Below, piece by piece: positions 31,346 to 41,579 of a stretch of DNA of 64,000 nucleotides. Numbering within the stretch: position 1 is the first letter of the stretch; each line of letters starts with the position of its first letter. Position numbers and translations under genes: made by a program. The notes under the pieces were generated by a model. The model was not told the DNA's origin, ran no database searches, and worked only from the letters and a program-made list of their open reading frames with translations. The DNA is from Alentia gelatinosa (Eukaryota > Annelida > Polychaeta > Phyllodocida > Polynoidae): contig OX465584.1 of NCBI GenBank assembly GCA_950022655.1, positions 63,614,841-63,678,840 on the forward strand, in the 5' to 3' direction.

Positions 31346-31985
31346 TGGTGGCAATGTCCATCTCAAAAGTCATCTAATCTCAGAATGTATTTGAGCGTTT
31401 ACACTGATGACTAGGTTTTCGCAGAATCGCTGCCAGTGTAGACGCCTAATTCAAGCTGGCTAGAAATAGTTGCTGGCGTCAGAGCATGTCCAACAGTTGT
31501 CGGGTGGTGCCAAATTGCATAATCAGACGTATTCAGACGATCTGCAGTCGCCACACGCTTGGCGTTTACACTAGTCGATTTCTAGCTTTTTACTGCTGAA
31601 AGTCGTCAGGTGGTGCAAAATGCCAGAATCGTCGGCCAGAATCGGCTACTGTAAACTCTGGGTATGTCTTTAATGTTGCCAACCAAAATGCCACCAATTA
31701 TATGAACCCTGTAAAAATGTCAGTTGGTGGTTCCATTTGAGAAATTATTGGCCACATAATCGATGGCGGTCAGTAAAAATGCTATTTTCTGATGACATTC
31801 TGTCACAGATGAACTCAACCTGGTTTGATTTTGTCGGTGGTACAAAAAGTCGGTCTTTGGTGCCATGTCATGACAAGTTGTAGAAAAATATCGCCGTTTC
31901 CTCCTGACGAAAGTGCTGCATAATCGGTCGGCGGTGCTAAATGCCATAATCTGTGGTCATATTTGGTAGGTGAAAATGCTAAACT
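31345..31985. mobile_element. TTTACACTAG and CCGATTAT element remnants
   Basis: CACACGCTTGGCGTTTACACTAG (in part, near 31555) and AGTCGTCAGGTGGTGC continue the family of the array. From 31640 words such as GTCGGTGGT and TAATCGGTCGGCGGTGC mark a CCGATTAT element. Confidence 0.6.
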
Positions 31986-31986
31986 A

Positions 31987-32376
31987 AGCCCAACACACAT
32001 CTACCGATTCAGGTTTGAATGATTAGTTCCCAAATCGTAAAGGAATCGGTGAACTTGTCACAGGTGAATTACATAACCCCGTGTGGCCACCCAATCAAGC
32101 GCCATTTACCAACGTTCCGTTGTTGGCGACTGATTCTATCAACATGTTGATAAACTTTGGGTGACCGATTTAGGAACATTGAACGACAACTCGTTGGCGA
32201 CAAAAGAACATCTCAAGGGGGGTTTCACTAATTGTTGCCTGACCCTTGCCTACCTGTCCTACATTTACCGACTAGGGTCGACTCCGTTAGGATGGCCTGC
32301 CTTAGACAAAGTACTGTTCCTTCGTCGCCAACAAAGGTACATCAATGTTCCGAAATCGGTAGATGTGTGTTGGGCT
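31987..32376. mobile_element. ACCGAT element, full copy
   Basis: A 390-bp element with inverted ends AGCCCAACACACATCTACCG on both sides, same layout as 15821-16220. Confidence 0.88.
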
Positions 32377-32382
32377 ATAGGT

Positions 32383-32764
32383 AAAAATCAAACTTGAGAA
32401 ATTGAGTCGATGTAGGGTTTCAAACCCAATTATCATACAAGTATTATAGTCTGATAGCTTGTCTTGTTTGTTGTCAGTATTGATATACATACACAGGATA
32501 AAAAGGAAAAACCTAGCTGCCTTTGTAGAACTTATTATCAATCAAGGATCTCAAATGACAATCCTTGGCATTGGCAATTTCAATAGGAACACTTCCGTTA
32601 GGTTTGTAAAAGACACAATTATGTAATAACTATCCCCACCCATCTCAGTTTTACCATCACACTGACGTTGTAAATCTTGTTACTTCAGAATTATTCAGAG
32701 ATTTATTTTCAAAAAGGAAAAGTTATCTGATACGACTTTGTGATATACATGGCTATGTTACATA
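32383..32764. other. No gene recognised
   Basis: AT-rich with short frames only. Confidence 0.35.
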
Positions 32765-33050
32765 TATTTCATCTCACCCCGGTATTTTTTTCCATAAGCT
32801 TTAACATTTGGAACTCGTACCCCACGGCCGTAAAGGTAGTGTCAGTCATACTCAATGGATAGTGGGTTATGTTATCTTATTAATCAATAATGTTCCAGAC
32901 CAAGAATCCGGGATGAGATAAAATCAGAAAATCACTCGATGAAAATAACTGTGTCCGTGCTTCACCAAATTTGACCGCAGAGTATTTCACGAAGCAAAGC
33001 TGAGTGAATTATGCAGTAGTCAAACGAGAGGCAGGGCATCTGGTCAGTTT
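32765..33050 (-). mobile_element. AB-R foldback element (B then A)
   Basis: Module B starts ATCTCACCCCGGTA, carries CCATAAGCTTTAACATTTGG and ends GGGATGAGATAA (about 32927). Module A (arms GATGAAAATAACTGTGTCCG and complement) has a GAAGCAAAGCTGAG tip. Confidence 0.8.
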
Positions 33051-33052
33051 TT

Positions 33053-33378
33053 AGAGTGTGCTTGCACGCGCTATATACATCGCCTAGAGGTGCTCCCAGA
33101 AAACTATCCCTTCAGTTTCTGAATGCTATTCACTGTGATATTGAGAAAGGAGCAGGGTGCCAGTGTTTCAGGGTCTTAGAGGCATGCCCAGCTGACCATG
33201 ACCAATCACTAGAGACTGAAATACCTCATTGACCCACTGGCGTTTCTTATGTTTGAATCCTAGACAGGCAGTTGCAGAAATGCCAAGTTGACTGGGTGCA
33301 AGTGAATTACAGAAAACTATCCATATACTGAATGTAATCCAAACCTTTTAATTGTTATTTATTTATAAATGCACGCTC
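33053..33378 (-). repeat. GAGCGTGC interspersed repeat
   Basis: Short inverted ends (GAGTGTGC and GCACGCTC) and internal phrases GAAAACTATCC (twice) and CAAGTTGACTGGGTGCAAGT. Other copies lie at 42494-42848 and 50234-50587, partial ones at 33740-33910 and 62810-62960. Confidence 0.8.
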
Positions 33379-33554
33379 ATTCATCAAAGATGAACATTCT
33401 AATGCTCTTATGTACCCATGTTTCCCTGTTTTATAGGATTTTATTGTTCTATGTAGTTTTACGCGAGCCAATCTTTGGTTGACAAAACAAACTGGTTTTC
33501 ATCGGGTACCATGGCATTTCGTGTATGTACAAGTAATGGTCCATTAACTCTTGT

Positions 33555-33735
33555 CTTTTTTATGTGGAGGGTGAGATAGATTCAAAAACCTATTCAAGTT
33601 TAGGGTCAGAGCCCGATCCCATTTCGTTTGAATCGCTACATAATTCACGCGGCTTCGCCTTGTGAATTCCAACACTATTCAAACTGGATGGGATAGGAGC
33701 TCTGACCTTAAACTTTCATAGGTTTCCTCTATAGT
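33555..33735. mobile_element. AB-R module A, perfect-tip copy
   Basis: Starts at a B end (GGGTGAGATAGATTC). Arms CCTATTCAAGTTTAGGGTCAG and complement enclose GCTTCGC at 33652-33658, the complement of GCGAAGC. Confidence 0.8.
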
Positions 33736-33739
33736 CTAC

Positions 33740-33910
33740 TTCCAACCACTCAGCTACCTCATTGATCCACTTGACATATTTGGACCCTCCAGATGCAGTT
33801 GTAGAAGTGGCTACTTGACAGAAAATGATGCAATGACTTGATAAATCCCAAACCTCTCGAATGTTAATTTTGTTGACGATTCCTTGTTCATTCCTCAATG
33901 GCGAACATCC
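33740..33910 (-). repeat. GAGCGTGC repeat, partial
   Basis: CCTCATTGATCCACTTGACA and CAGTTGTAGAAGTGGC align with the middle of 33053-33378. Confidence 0.55.
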
Positions 33911-33944
33911 CATTTGTTCCTGACATAAGACTAAGAAGGAAATT

Positions 33945-34183
33945 GACGAGTGTTTTCCCTGTGTCCCCGTTCACCATTGAGTTTGGAGCTTGCAGTAATA
34001 TGAAAGAGGCGATAGCCGAGTGAATAGTTCGAAGCGCTCCAAACGAGATGGTGAATGTGTTTCTGATTTTATCTTAGCCTGGACATATCTATCTGTTCAT
34101 TGCCCATTGAGTATGAGTTAACCTGTTGAGAACGAGTTCCCGATGTTAAGCCTATGGACGTTTGTACCAGGCTAAGATAAATA
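33945..34183 (+). mobile_element. AB-R variant (A then B)
   Basis: Module A has arms ACCATTGAGTTTGGAGC and complement, with tip GGC-GATA-GCC near 34013. Module B runs from TTATCTTAGCCTGG to CCAGGCTAAGATAA with box CGATGTTAAGCCTATGG. The sister is at 51735-51965. Confidence 0.82.
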
Positions 34184-34271
34184 TCAATTACCAACGGCGG
34201 GGTCTGTCATATCGACTCCTCTTTTAAATCACGCCGCCTTTACATGAACTTCAGAAACGTTAACCCTTTCC

Positions 34272-34562
34272 TTACCGGACTTGGGACCTGTTGCACTAGT
34301 TTCGTGACATGTCTAGATGGCGTCTGTGACACCATACAGACAGATTGGGGTTGACTAGTTTCATCACAAGACAAGACAAGACAGACCCCAAACACGGTGT
34401 TTCCGGTTTCATAAGAATCAGACATTGCCTTGTTACTGGCGCTGTAGTGTCACTGTTAGGCTTGGTTCCGCCTGTGTACTCCGTTCTTGCTTGCACTGTT
34501 GGTGCCGCTTTTCATATCTGTCTAACACTTTTGTCATGAAACTAGTGAAACAGGTCCCTGGT
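34272..34562. mobile_element. GGACCTGTTTCA element, copy 2
   Basis: Ends GGGACCTGTTGCACTAGTTT and GAAACTAGTGAAACAGGTCC, internal CATGTCTAGATGGCGTCTGT. Confidence 0.78.
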
Positions 34563-34925
34563 AGCAGGTACACGTCTTTAAATGCAGCATGCCTGACACC
34601 AGACCACCTCTGTAGTGTTACAATTGTTGGGAAAATTGATTACTTTCCACCATATTTAAAGTTGTTTCTCAGTGTTCCCATGATGATAACTATAGAATCA
34701 TTTATTAATAATCACTATAAAGGTGTTTTACATCATCTCTGAAAAAATTATATAGAACCATCTTAAACCAGCTGAGATAAATGACATTAAAAAAAGAAGG
34801 AAAATGGTGCCTTGAAGCGTCATTTGTTCTAGCTACAGGAGTTCCTTGAGGCATCATTGGTAAGGAAAGGGTAAATTTGAGAAATACAGCTCTGACTGCT
34901 CGATATTCAGCACGGCTTTTATTAA
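34563..34925. other. No gene recognised
   Basis: Short frames only; AT-rich. Confidence 0.35.
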
Positions 34926-34934
34926 ACGCGCCCC

Positions 34935-35030
34935 ATGCGTCTGTCTGTGTGTCCGTGTTACTGTGTGATTCTGTGTCTGACTCTGTGTGTGACTGTGTGT
35001 GACTGTGTGTCTCCGTGTCTGTGTGGATCC
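34935..35030. repeat. TG/CTG-rich low-complexity tract
   Basis: Repeated CTGTGTGTGACTGTG words. Confidence 0.85.
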
Positions 35031-35134
35031 AGCAGTGACTGATGAGATCGATCTGCCTCCATGATCTAAAGACGGATTCACGACATTCTTACTGAGAGAA
35101 AAACTCCAGGGTTCGACTGACAATAGTTGGAGGA

Positions 35135-35790
35135 GGGATGTGATAGGCAAGGAAGGGCAGGGAAGGGTGGGGCAGAACAGAGCAGGGCTGGGCGGGGCAG
35201 GGTAGGGCAGGGTAGGGCAGGGTAGGGCAGGGTAGGGTAGGGCAGGGCAGGGTAGGGCAGGGCTAGGGTAGGGCAGAGTAGGGTAGGGCAGGGTAGGGCA
35301 GAGTAGGGTAGGGTAGGGCAGGGATGGGTAGGGCAGGGTAGGGCAGGGTAGGGTAGGGCCGGGTACGGCAGGGTAGGGCAGGGTAGGGCAGGGCAGGGTA
35401 GGGCAGGGTAGGGTAGGGCAGGGTAGGGTAGGGCAGGGTAGGGTAGGGTAGGGCAGGGCAGGGTAGGGCAGGGTAGGGTAGGGCAGGGCAGGGTAGGGCA
35501 GGGTAGGGTAGGGCAGGGTAGGGTAGGGCAGGGTAGGGTAGGGCAGGGTAGGGTAGGGGAGGGCAGGGCTGAGGAGGGCAGGGCAGGACAGGCCAGGCCT
35601 GGCCAGCTAGGGAAAGGCAGGGATGGGCAGGGCTGTGTGGGGCTGAACAGGGCAGGGCTGGGTAGGGCAGGGCAGGGCAGGGCTGAGGAGGGCAGTGCGG
35701 GCAGGGCAGGGCAGGGCAAGGCAGGGCAGGGCAGGACAGGACATGGATGGGTGGGGCAGGGAAGGGAAGGGTGGGGCAAGCAATGGCAGG
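35135..35790 (+). repeat. GGGYA pentanucleotide array, G-rich on the plus strand
   Basis: More than a hundred units, mostly GGGTA or GGGCA in irregular order, ending in variants such as GGGCTG. The minus strand reads as open Cys/Leu/Pro-rich frames that are artefacts. Confidence 0.97.
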
Positions 35791-35799
35791 GTAGGGGTT

Positions 35800-36120
35800 T
35801 GTTACTCCTAGTAATATTGGATGTGTCGTGTGGTAGCAAGTATTTTCACATTCTAACACTACTTTTTACAAACCACATAAACACAAAACTGACTGGGCGT
35901 TTAACCTGTGTCGGTGGTGGAGTACCAAAATACACACAGATACCCGTTTACAAATCACCATTTCCGGTGGCCAGTAAGGACAAGGCTCAGATTTTGGTCT
36001 CATTTGTTACTTTTGAAGTGTAGTTTACTACTATCGTCTCTGAATAACTCTGTCTCAAAGCTACGAAGACAGTTGTTAAGTTTATCAAAAATATAGATCT
36101 AAAAGATTGGAGAATGACAC
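35800..36120. other. No gene recognised
   Basis: Contains CTGACTGGGCGTTTAA (35889), shared with 37380 and 39000, otherwise unassigned. Confidence 0.35.
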
Positions 36121-36124
36121 ATAT

Positions 36125-36470
36125 ATACACAATATTGACTAGTTTCAGATACAAGCGGCCGCCGTATGCTCCGAGGAGTTGACGCGTAGTAATATCCGAG
36201 CATATTCGAGGTTTTTGCGTAGAGTCAACTCCGAGGAGCATACAACCGCTTTTATCTGAATCCAGTCTATATTGTATTTATTATCCACCTTTTCTGGACA
36301 AATGTCATGTCAATATCAGTTTGCTTTAGTTATGCACTATTTTTCCATACGCACTATTTTTCCGTATGCACCGCCTGGAGCATACAACATATCCATATGC
36401 ACCGGGTATGTCCATACAAACTCCCTGTGTTTTCTATGGACACTCTGTATTAGGTGGATGATAAAATCTC
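36125..36470 (+). mobile_element. AB-T foldback element (A then B)
   Basis: Module A arms GTATGCTCCGAGGAGTTGAC and complement enclose ATATCCGAGCATATTCGAGG. Module B runs from TATTTATTATCCACC (about 36269) to AGGTGGATGATAA (about 36463). Confidence 0.82.
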
Positions 36471-36719
36471 GAACCTACATAGTCAAAGTACTGAGCGCCT
36501 ATATCCGGAAATGGTGTTTTGTAAACGGGTATCTGTGGTTTCAGCGGGTGCCCCTTGGCTCCCTATATCCATCGTGTTGGTGGAACCAGCCCTTTAACCT
36601 ACAGCGCCACCTACAGACTCCCCACAGAACCCGACGTCATAAACACTAAAAACACAAAATGTTATTTCTGTCTGCCGCTCTCCCTAATCTACCCCGATAT
36701 TGAGGCTATTAAATTAGCC

Positions 36720-37240
36720 TCCTAAGATGACCTGGATTCATAACCACGTGACAGGAAGAAAGACGTCACGTGGGACTAGCCTCCTTAGGCCGTGGCCCGC
36801 CTACTTAGGCCTCAGGAAGGCCGGCTCGCTCTGGGAGACTCGGAACCGGGAAAATTGATTCCTTCCAGCGGCGACTCAATCGGATTAGGTCTTGATAGGT
36901 TGGTCAAGGTCAGTGTAGGAACACCTTTAAGGACACATGAGTCGCGGAAAATACAACAGTTTGGGGAAGATGGGGTGCAAGGAGGGAGAGAGAGAAAGAA
37001 GAAGGAGGTTGGGGGATGAGGACACTATTTCAGTCCATTGGGGCCGGTACCCAGCAACCTCGTTACGGGGTTGGTTAGATTGGACCAGGAACCAGCAGCG
37101 GATTGGCGCTAATGCTACGTCATTAACGTAAAATGTCGTCTGCTTAATCAAAGAACTACAGCTACAAGATTCCCGCGTTAATTCGGAACGCCGAGCTTGC
37201 TATTTGGTGCCCCGCCCAGCCCTGCGGGGACACAGCGTAG
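36720..37240. promoter_or_regulatory. GC-rich island with E-box/CRE and CCAAT motifs
   Basis: GACGTCACGTGGG (36770), AACCACGTGAC (36740) and CGGATTGGCGC (37097) are present, plus the palindromic GAGGCTATTAAATTAGCCTC at 36701. Role inferred. Confidence 0.25.
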
Positions 37241-37309
37241 GGAGGCAGACAAAGACTACTGCCGTAATGTGTGTGTTTGATTCCACTTAACAGTGTGCTC
37301 ATCTCAAAG

Positions 37310-37395
37310 AGAAAACCTCTCCAAGGAGCACAGAGTGATTACTAGTTCCACCATCATCCGCCAGTAAAGTGGGAAAACTGACTGGGTGTTTATTA
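37310..37395. repeat. Short repeat with the empty site for the 38428 insertion
   Basis: AGAGTGATTACTAGTTCCACC, then CATCATCCGCCAGTAAAGTG and GGAAAACTGACTGGGTG, uninterrupted. The same sequence at 38390-39010 is split by an element; a third copy is inverted at 47095-47140. Confidence 0.8.
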
Positions 37396-37397
37396 TT

Positions 37398-37680
37398 ATC
37401 CTACCCCTAATAAAAAACGCAATAGGCTTAACATGGGATTTCTTTATGTCATGGGTGTGACATAAAGTGTTGTTTATGCCACTACTTTCCAATACTGAAA
37501 AAATGTGGAAACAGGGTAGGATAAAATCTAGACGCCACTCGTTTGAGTTTGAGTTTACTTATGTCACTCATTTTGTGGGCTCTGCAATATCACTCGTCAC
37601 CGACTCGTGAAATTATGGAGCCCACAAAATGCGTGACATAAATAAACCCAGATTCAAACTCGTGACGTCTCTTCATATTA
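37398..37680 (-). mobile_element. AB-Y foldback element (B then A)
   Basis: Module B runs from TTATCCTACCCCTAAT to CAGGGTAGGATAA with box AATAGGCTTAACATGGG. Module A arms are GACGCCACTCGTTTGAGTTT and complement. Same subtype as 5900 and 60848. Confidence 0.85.
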
Positions 37681-37739
37681 TTATATACCGGTGCACGAAT
37701 GCCTCATGTATACCCTCTAGTAGTGATGATTTGATTCGT

Positions 37740-38010
37740 CCACACTGTGGCGTAATATATATAATACTACCCTCCGTACCACGTGACCACTCATTCTTCT
37801 ATTTAGTGAGTTGTAGAATAGCATTCTTAATGATTTCTAGGTATATAATAATAAAAAAATATAGTGAGTGTGTCTGAATTCCATTTGTTCCTCGATATTT
37901 TGGTCAGAAATACTCAACTCATTCTTCGAATTCGGTTAGTATTTCTGACCAAAATATCTCTGAACAGATTTTATTCAGACACACTGACCATGTCCTTCTA
38001 TATCATGAAC
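37740..38010. mobile_element. GTG-MITE with CTCCGTACCACG flank
   Basis: ACCCTCCGTACCACGTGACC (37783) leads to a 150-bp foldback with ends ATAGTGAGTGTGTCTGAATT and TTCAGACACACTGACCATG. The same pairing occurs at 61125-61355. Confidence 0.8.
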
Positions 38011-38064
38011 TCACGGATCAGAAAATACTTGCCCCGATGCCATTAGGCGGGAGGCGCGTATTTA

Positions 38065-38344
38065 GGCCTGGCGTCCACCTACTATGATAGAAATTTAGAC
38101 CTACCGATATGGCACCGATACAAAATGTCAAAATCGGAGACATATCGGGAAGGTGCAAAATCGTAGACATATCTAGACATGCCAATCCACCCTGCATTGT
38201 ATGGGGTTTTTATCAGTGCCTAATCATAGAAACGTGGTCAACTGCCCCCATATTAGGTGACCTTCCGACGCGATTTTGATTTTTTATCGGGAGGTGCATC
38301 GTAGACCATATCGGAGCCATATCGTGGTAGGTGGACGCCAGGCC
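38065..38344. mobile_element. GGCCTGGCGTCCACCTAC element with TTA target duplication
   Basis: A 280-bp element with inverted ends GGCCTGGCGTCCACCTACTA and TAGGTGGACGCCAGGCC, flanked by TTA. Contains ACCGATATGGCACCGATA. The sister at 54662-54931 is flanked by TAA, and a fragment lies at 42075-42180. Resembles PIF/Harbinger derivatives. Confidence 0.88.
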
Positions 38345-38427
38345 TTACGAGTCTGTGAGTAACAATTCACGCCAGGTGTCCGCTTCGAAGGTACAGAGTG
38401 ATTGCTAGTTCCACCATCATCCACCAG

Positions 38428-38982
38428 GGGGTCTTTGCTCCTGCTTTTGTGGTATCGCTAGCTATTATCGGATCGCAAATTTATTTTTACGATTACTTTA
38501 ACGATCTGACGGGAAAAGCGTTGCTCCTGTAATATCGGATTGTATCCCTAATTCACGCGGTATGGCTAATCGTAACTATACAACACATCAAGGGGAACAT
38601 ATTGAACATATTGAATGAGATTCACTAGCTCTTTAATTAAATACAGATGGCACAAACGTTAAAACTGGATGACATATTGTGGTGTGGATCGCCATTTACA
38701 GAAAGTAGAAGGACAAGGGTGGGGGTTGTGATGCCATCACCCATCGTTATTGAGAATCTCAGACTATGACATTTTTAACCAAATACCCTAAAGTTATGCA
38801 ATCCGCAGACGAGCAAGCATGGTATGTAGGTCAGCGTAGAAAGTATCACTAAATCCGTATTTTACGCTGTGATGCGCCATGCGATCGCAAGGCAATCAGC
38901 AAAATTTCGAGAACAACGGTAAGGCCCTAGGGTCGCTATTCTATGACCCGCAAAGGTATCGTAAACGTGGAGCAACGGCCCC
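38428..38982. mobile_element. GGGG.C.TTGCTCC element with CAG target duplication
   Basis: A 555-bp element with inverted ends GGGGTCTTTGCTCC and GGAGCAACGGCCCC, flanked by CAG at 38425-38427 and 38983-38985. The unoccupied site is seen at 37357-37390. Related ends GACCCGTTGCTCCACG lie at 41640-41760. Confidence 0.8.
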
Positions 38983-38999
38983 CAGTAAAGTGGGAAAAC

Positions 39000-39370
39000 T
39001 GACTGGGCGTTTAATCTGTGAATTGTTACGAACTCACGGACCGGAAAATACTTGCCCCGATGCCGTTAGGCGGTAGGGACGTATTTAATGGCCTTTGATT
39101 AACAATTCAGAGATTTCACGTTTAGTCTATTTTCCCCTTATTACACACCTTGAAAAATTTCAAATTCATAAGAATTAACCTTTATCAGTGTGAGACGAGG
39201 CTACTACCGCGACTATTGAGCAAGCAAATTTAGAAGAAAAAAAAAATCTAAATGAAACAGGGACCCCACCGGGACCCGAAGGCACACAGTGATGGGCCTT
39301 GCACTCCTACTTTCAATTAGAGAAAGATTTGAGAAAAATATTAACCTTTATCACTTTAAATTCTAACTTG
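39000..39370. other. No gene recognised; short repeat fragment
   Basis: AACTCACGGACCGGAAAATA and TTGCCCCGATGCCGTTAGGC (39030-39070) repeat 38007-38050, so this piece is part of an interspersed repeat. The rest is unassigned. Confidence 0.4.
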
Positions 39371-39374
39371 GGCA

Positions 39375-39800
39375 CACAGAACTGGTCCGTATAACAGTGT
39401 ACGGCACAGTAAGCCGTACATGATTTTTACGATATAGGGCACAGAGGTCAGTAAGTAAAAAGGCAGTGGTGTATTATAAATTGTAAGATAGCGCTACTGT
39501 AGTCAGGAGACAACCGCTGCTATCAGTTGTTAAAATCTATTGATAATCATGAGACAAGGATAAAGTCCCATTATAGCGAGCCAAAGAAATATATTTACAA
39601 TAATCCATTGATAACTGCACCTGATACCTGGTAGATATATAGAACAATTCGTTGGAACTCTCTCGGGAAAAATCGGGACTCCGATTTTTCGTAAATCGGG
39701 CTCCGATTTCTTCGAATTTTTTTTTATATATAGAAATATATAGAACAACCTGACCATGCTATTCAGACTAGAAAACTAAACAATAATTTACCATTTGTAA
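39375..39800. mobile_element. GTCCGTACAA family fragments split by a small insert
   Basis: CTGGTCCGTATAACAGTGTAC and AGCCGTACATGATTTTTACG match 22600-22640, and AACCTGACCATGCT at 39745 matches the hairpin start. About 240 bp of other sequence lies between. Confidence 0.5.
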
Positions 39801-39829
39801 CAGCTAATGAGACTTAGTGAAGCCTGCTT

Positions 39830-40190
39830 AACTTGGACTCAGGTGATTGTTGCATGTCTATAATATGGAGAAACCAAACAAGAGTTAGTCATGTTGTTGT
39901 TTATCGCACGACAGCAAGATCGCGTATTACTGCACGAGGCGAAGCCGAGAGCAGTAATACGCGATCTTGCCGGAGTGCGATGAACAAGAACACGACTAAC
40001 TTGAGTTTGGTTTAGAATTTATCCTACCCCGCCCGTCTAAATTACTTCTACATTAACAAATGACGTCATTTGTCAAGTGTATCCCACTAGAGCGATATTT
40101 TTCATTTTTCTGAACTCCAGACCGAATACAGTGACCCAATGTTAAGCCTATGGAGTTTTTTATTAGGGGTAGGATAATGTTTTTTCCTTA
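39830..40190 (+). mobile_element. AB-Y foldback element, best-preserved module A
   Basis: The roughly 48-bp arms (GTTAGTCATGTTGTTGTTTA and onward to GCGTATTACTGC, and the complement) differ at only a few positions. The tip GAGGCGAAGCCGAG holds GCGAAGC at 39939-39945. Module B runs from TTATCCTACCCC (about 40020) to GGGGTAGGATAA (about 40180) with box CCAATGTTAAGCCTATGG. Confidence 0.92.
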
Positions 40191-40304
40191 CTTAGAGAAA
40201 TGTATTTAGGCTGTGGCGACGACGAAGCCTGTGCCTGTGTAAAATGCACCATTTTATACTACTCACGACCTCGCTGCTTCCGTGCTGTCTCTTGAAAGTA
40301 GTGA

Positions 40305-40600
40305 CCTTTTCTCACCTGGTATTTGTGCCTCATAGGCTTAACAATGGGAACTCGTTCTCCATGCCCCTACGAGTATTGTAGTTCGTTCTCCATGGTCTGC
40401 ACCATGTGTATCGTCTGGTTTTTTTTTGACAGGGGTGAGATAAATACAGAAAGCAACTTGTTATGGTCAAACTCATTTGAACACTACGTGATATTCACTC
40501 AGCTTTCCCCTCGTTCAAATCACTCTGCATCAAACTCATGATAACAACGACTTTGACCAAAACTTGTTTCTTTTTTCTTTAATCTCTTTTCTCTCCAGAA
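40305..40600 (-). mobile_element. AB-R foldback element (B then A)
   Basis: Module B starts TTCTCACCTGGTATTT with box CATAGGCTTAACAATGGG and ends CAGGGGTGAGATAA (about 40443). Module A arms are AAGCAACTTGTTATGGTCAA and complement. Confidence 0.82.
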
Positions 40601-41188
40601 CAACGATAACTTAAATCTGTTTGGGAATGTATTTCCACGAAATTAATGGTTTTGAGTCTCATAATGACTATCAAATCTGCAATAAAAGGTTATTGTATCT
40701 GACATTATGATTGCATTTTCACTCGGACTTTTAATCTATGGATGATGATATGTATATGATATGTATACATGATACAATATATGATAATGTATATAATGAT
40801 ATCATGATTCTGTTAATATGGCAATAGGTGTAGTGATAGTGGATTTTATTTATCATCATCTACACTTCGGCAGTGAATTGATTAATTAATTCGCAGCAAA
40901 TCCACTCACACGTTAGATTAGAATGTTAAAACACGTTTTCTTTCCTGACTTCCCAGCACTGCCTTCAGGAATTAGAGAGAAGATAAAATAGCGTAAAAAC
41001 AAAGTCTGTCTCGGAGAGGCCATTTTAAGTGTCTGTGGCGTGTTTTATTTTATTTCATAAAACATCCCGCTGCAGTAGAAGTCCTGGTGCGAGGAATCGG
41101 CAGGAATCTAAATCGGCTAAAGGTACATGACACAGGTGTGGTAGGGGTGTGATGAAGCCATTTTCCTCTGGCCGATGAAAATGTCACA
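40600..41188. other. No gene recognised
   Basis: AT-rich; a patch of ATGATATGTATA repeats at 40740-40810, and GATTAATTAATTCG at 40880. No support for coding. Confidence 0.35.
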
Positions 41189-41191
41189 TAA

Positions 41192-41570
41192 AGTCTAATG
41201 TAAATCTACCGATTTCGGAACATTGATGTACCTTTGTTGGCAACAAATGAACGATACTTTGTTTCAGGCGAGGCATCCTAACGGAGTCAGCCCTATTCGG
41301 TAGATGTGGGGCAGCTAGACAAGGGTCAGCCAACAATTAATGAACTCCCACCCTTGAGATATTCTTTTATTGTGGCTGAGTTGTCGGCCGATATTCCTAA
41401 ATTTGCTTGCCAAAAGTTTATCAACATGTTGATAAATCTAGTCTGCGACAACAAAACATCGGAAGTACCCCCTGTTCGAGATAAGTAATTTGCCTGCGAC
41501 AAGTTCACCAACAACTATACAATTTGGGAACTAATCGTTCAACCCCGAATTGGTAGACGTGCATTGGACT
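41192..41570. mobile_element. ACCGAT element, full copy with TAA target duplication
   Basis: A 379-bp element with ends AGTCTAATGTAAATCTACCG and GGTAGACGTGCATTGGACT, flanked by TAA on both sides (41189-41191, 41571-41573). Confidence 0.9.
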
Positions 41571-41579
41571 TAAATTGGA

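Noticed and set aside
35135..35790. Interstitial telomere
   Set aside because: The unit is GGGTA/GGGCA in mixed order, not the TTAGGG hexamer usual in animals.
35078..35859. Minus-strand Pro/Cys/Leu-rich frames up to 253 residues
   Set aside because: They translate the GGGYA pentamer array and are open in more than one frame.
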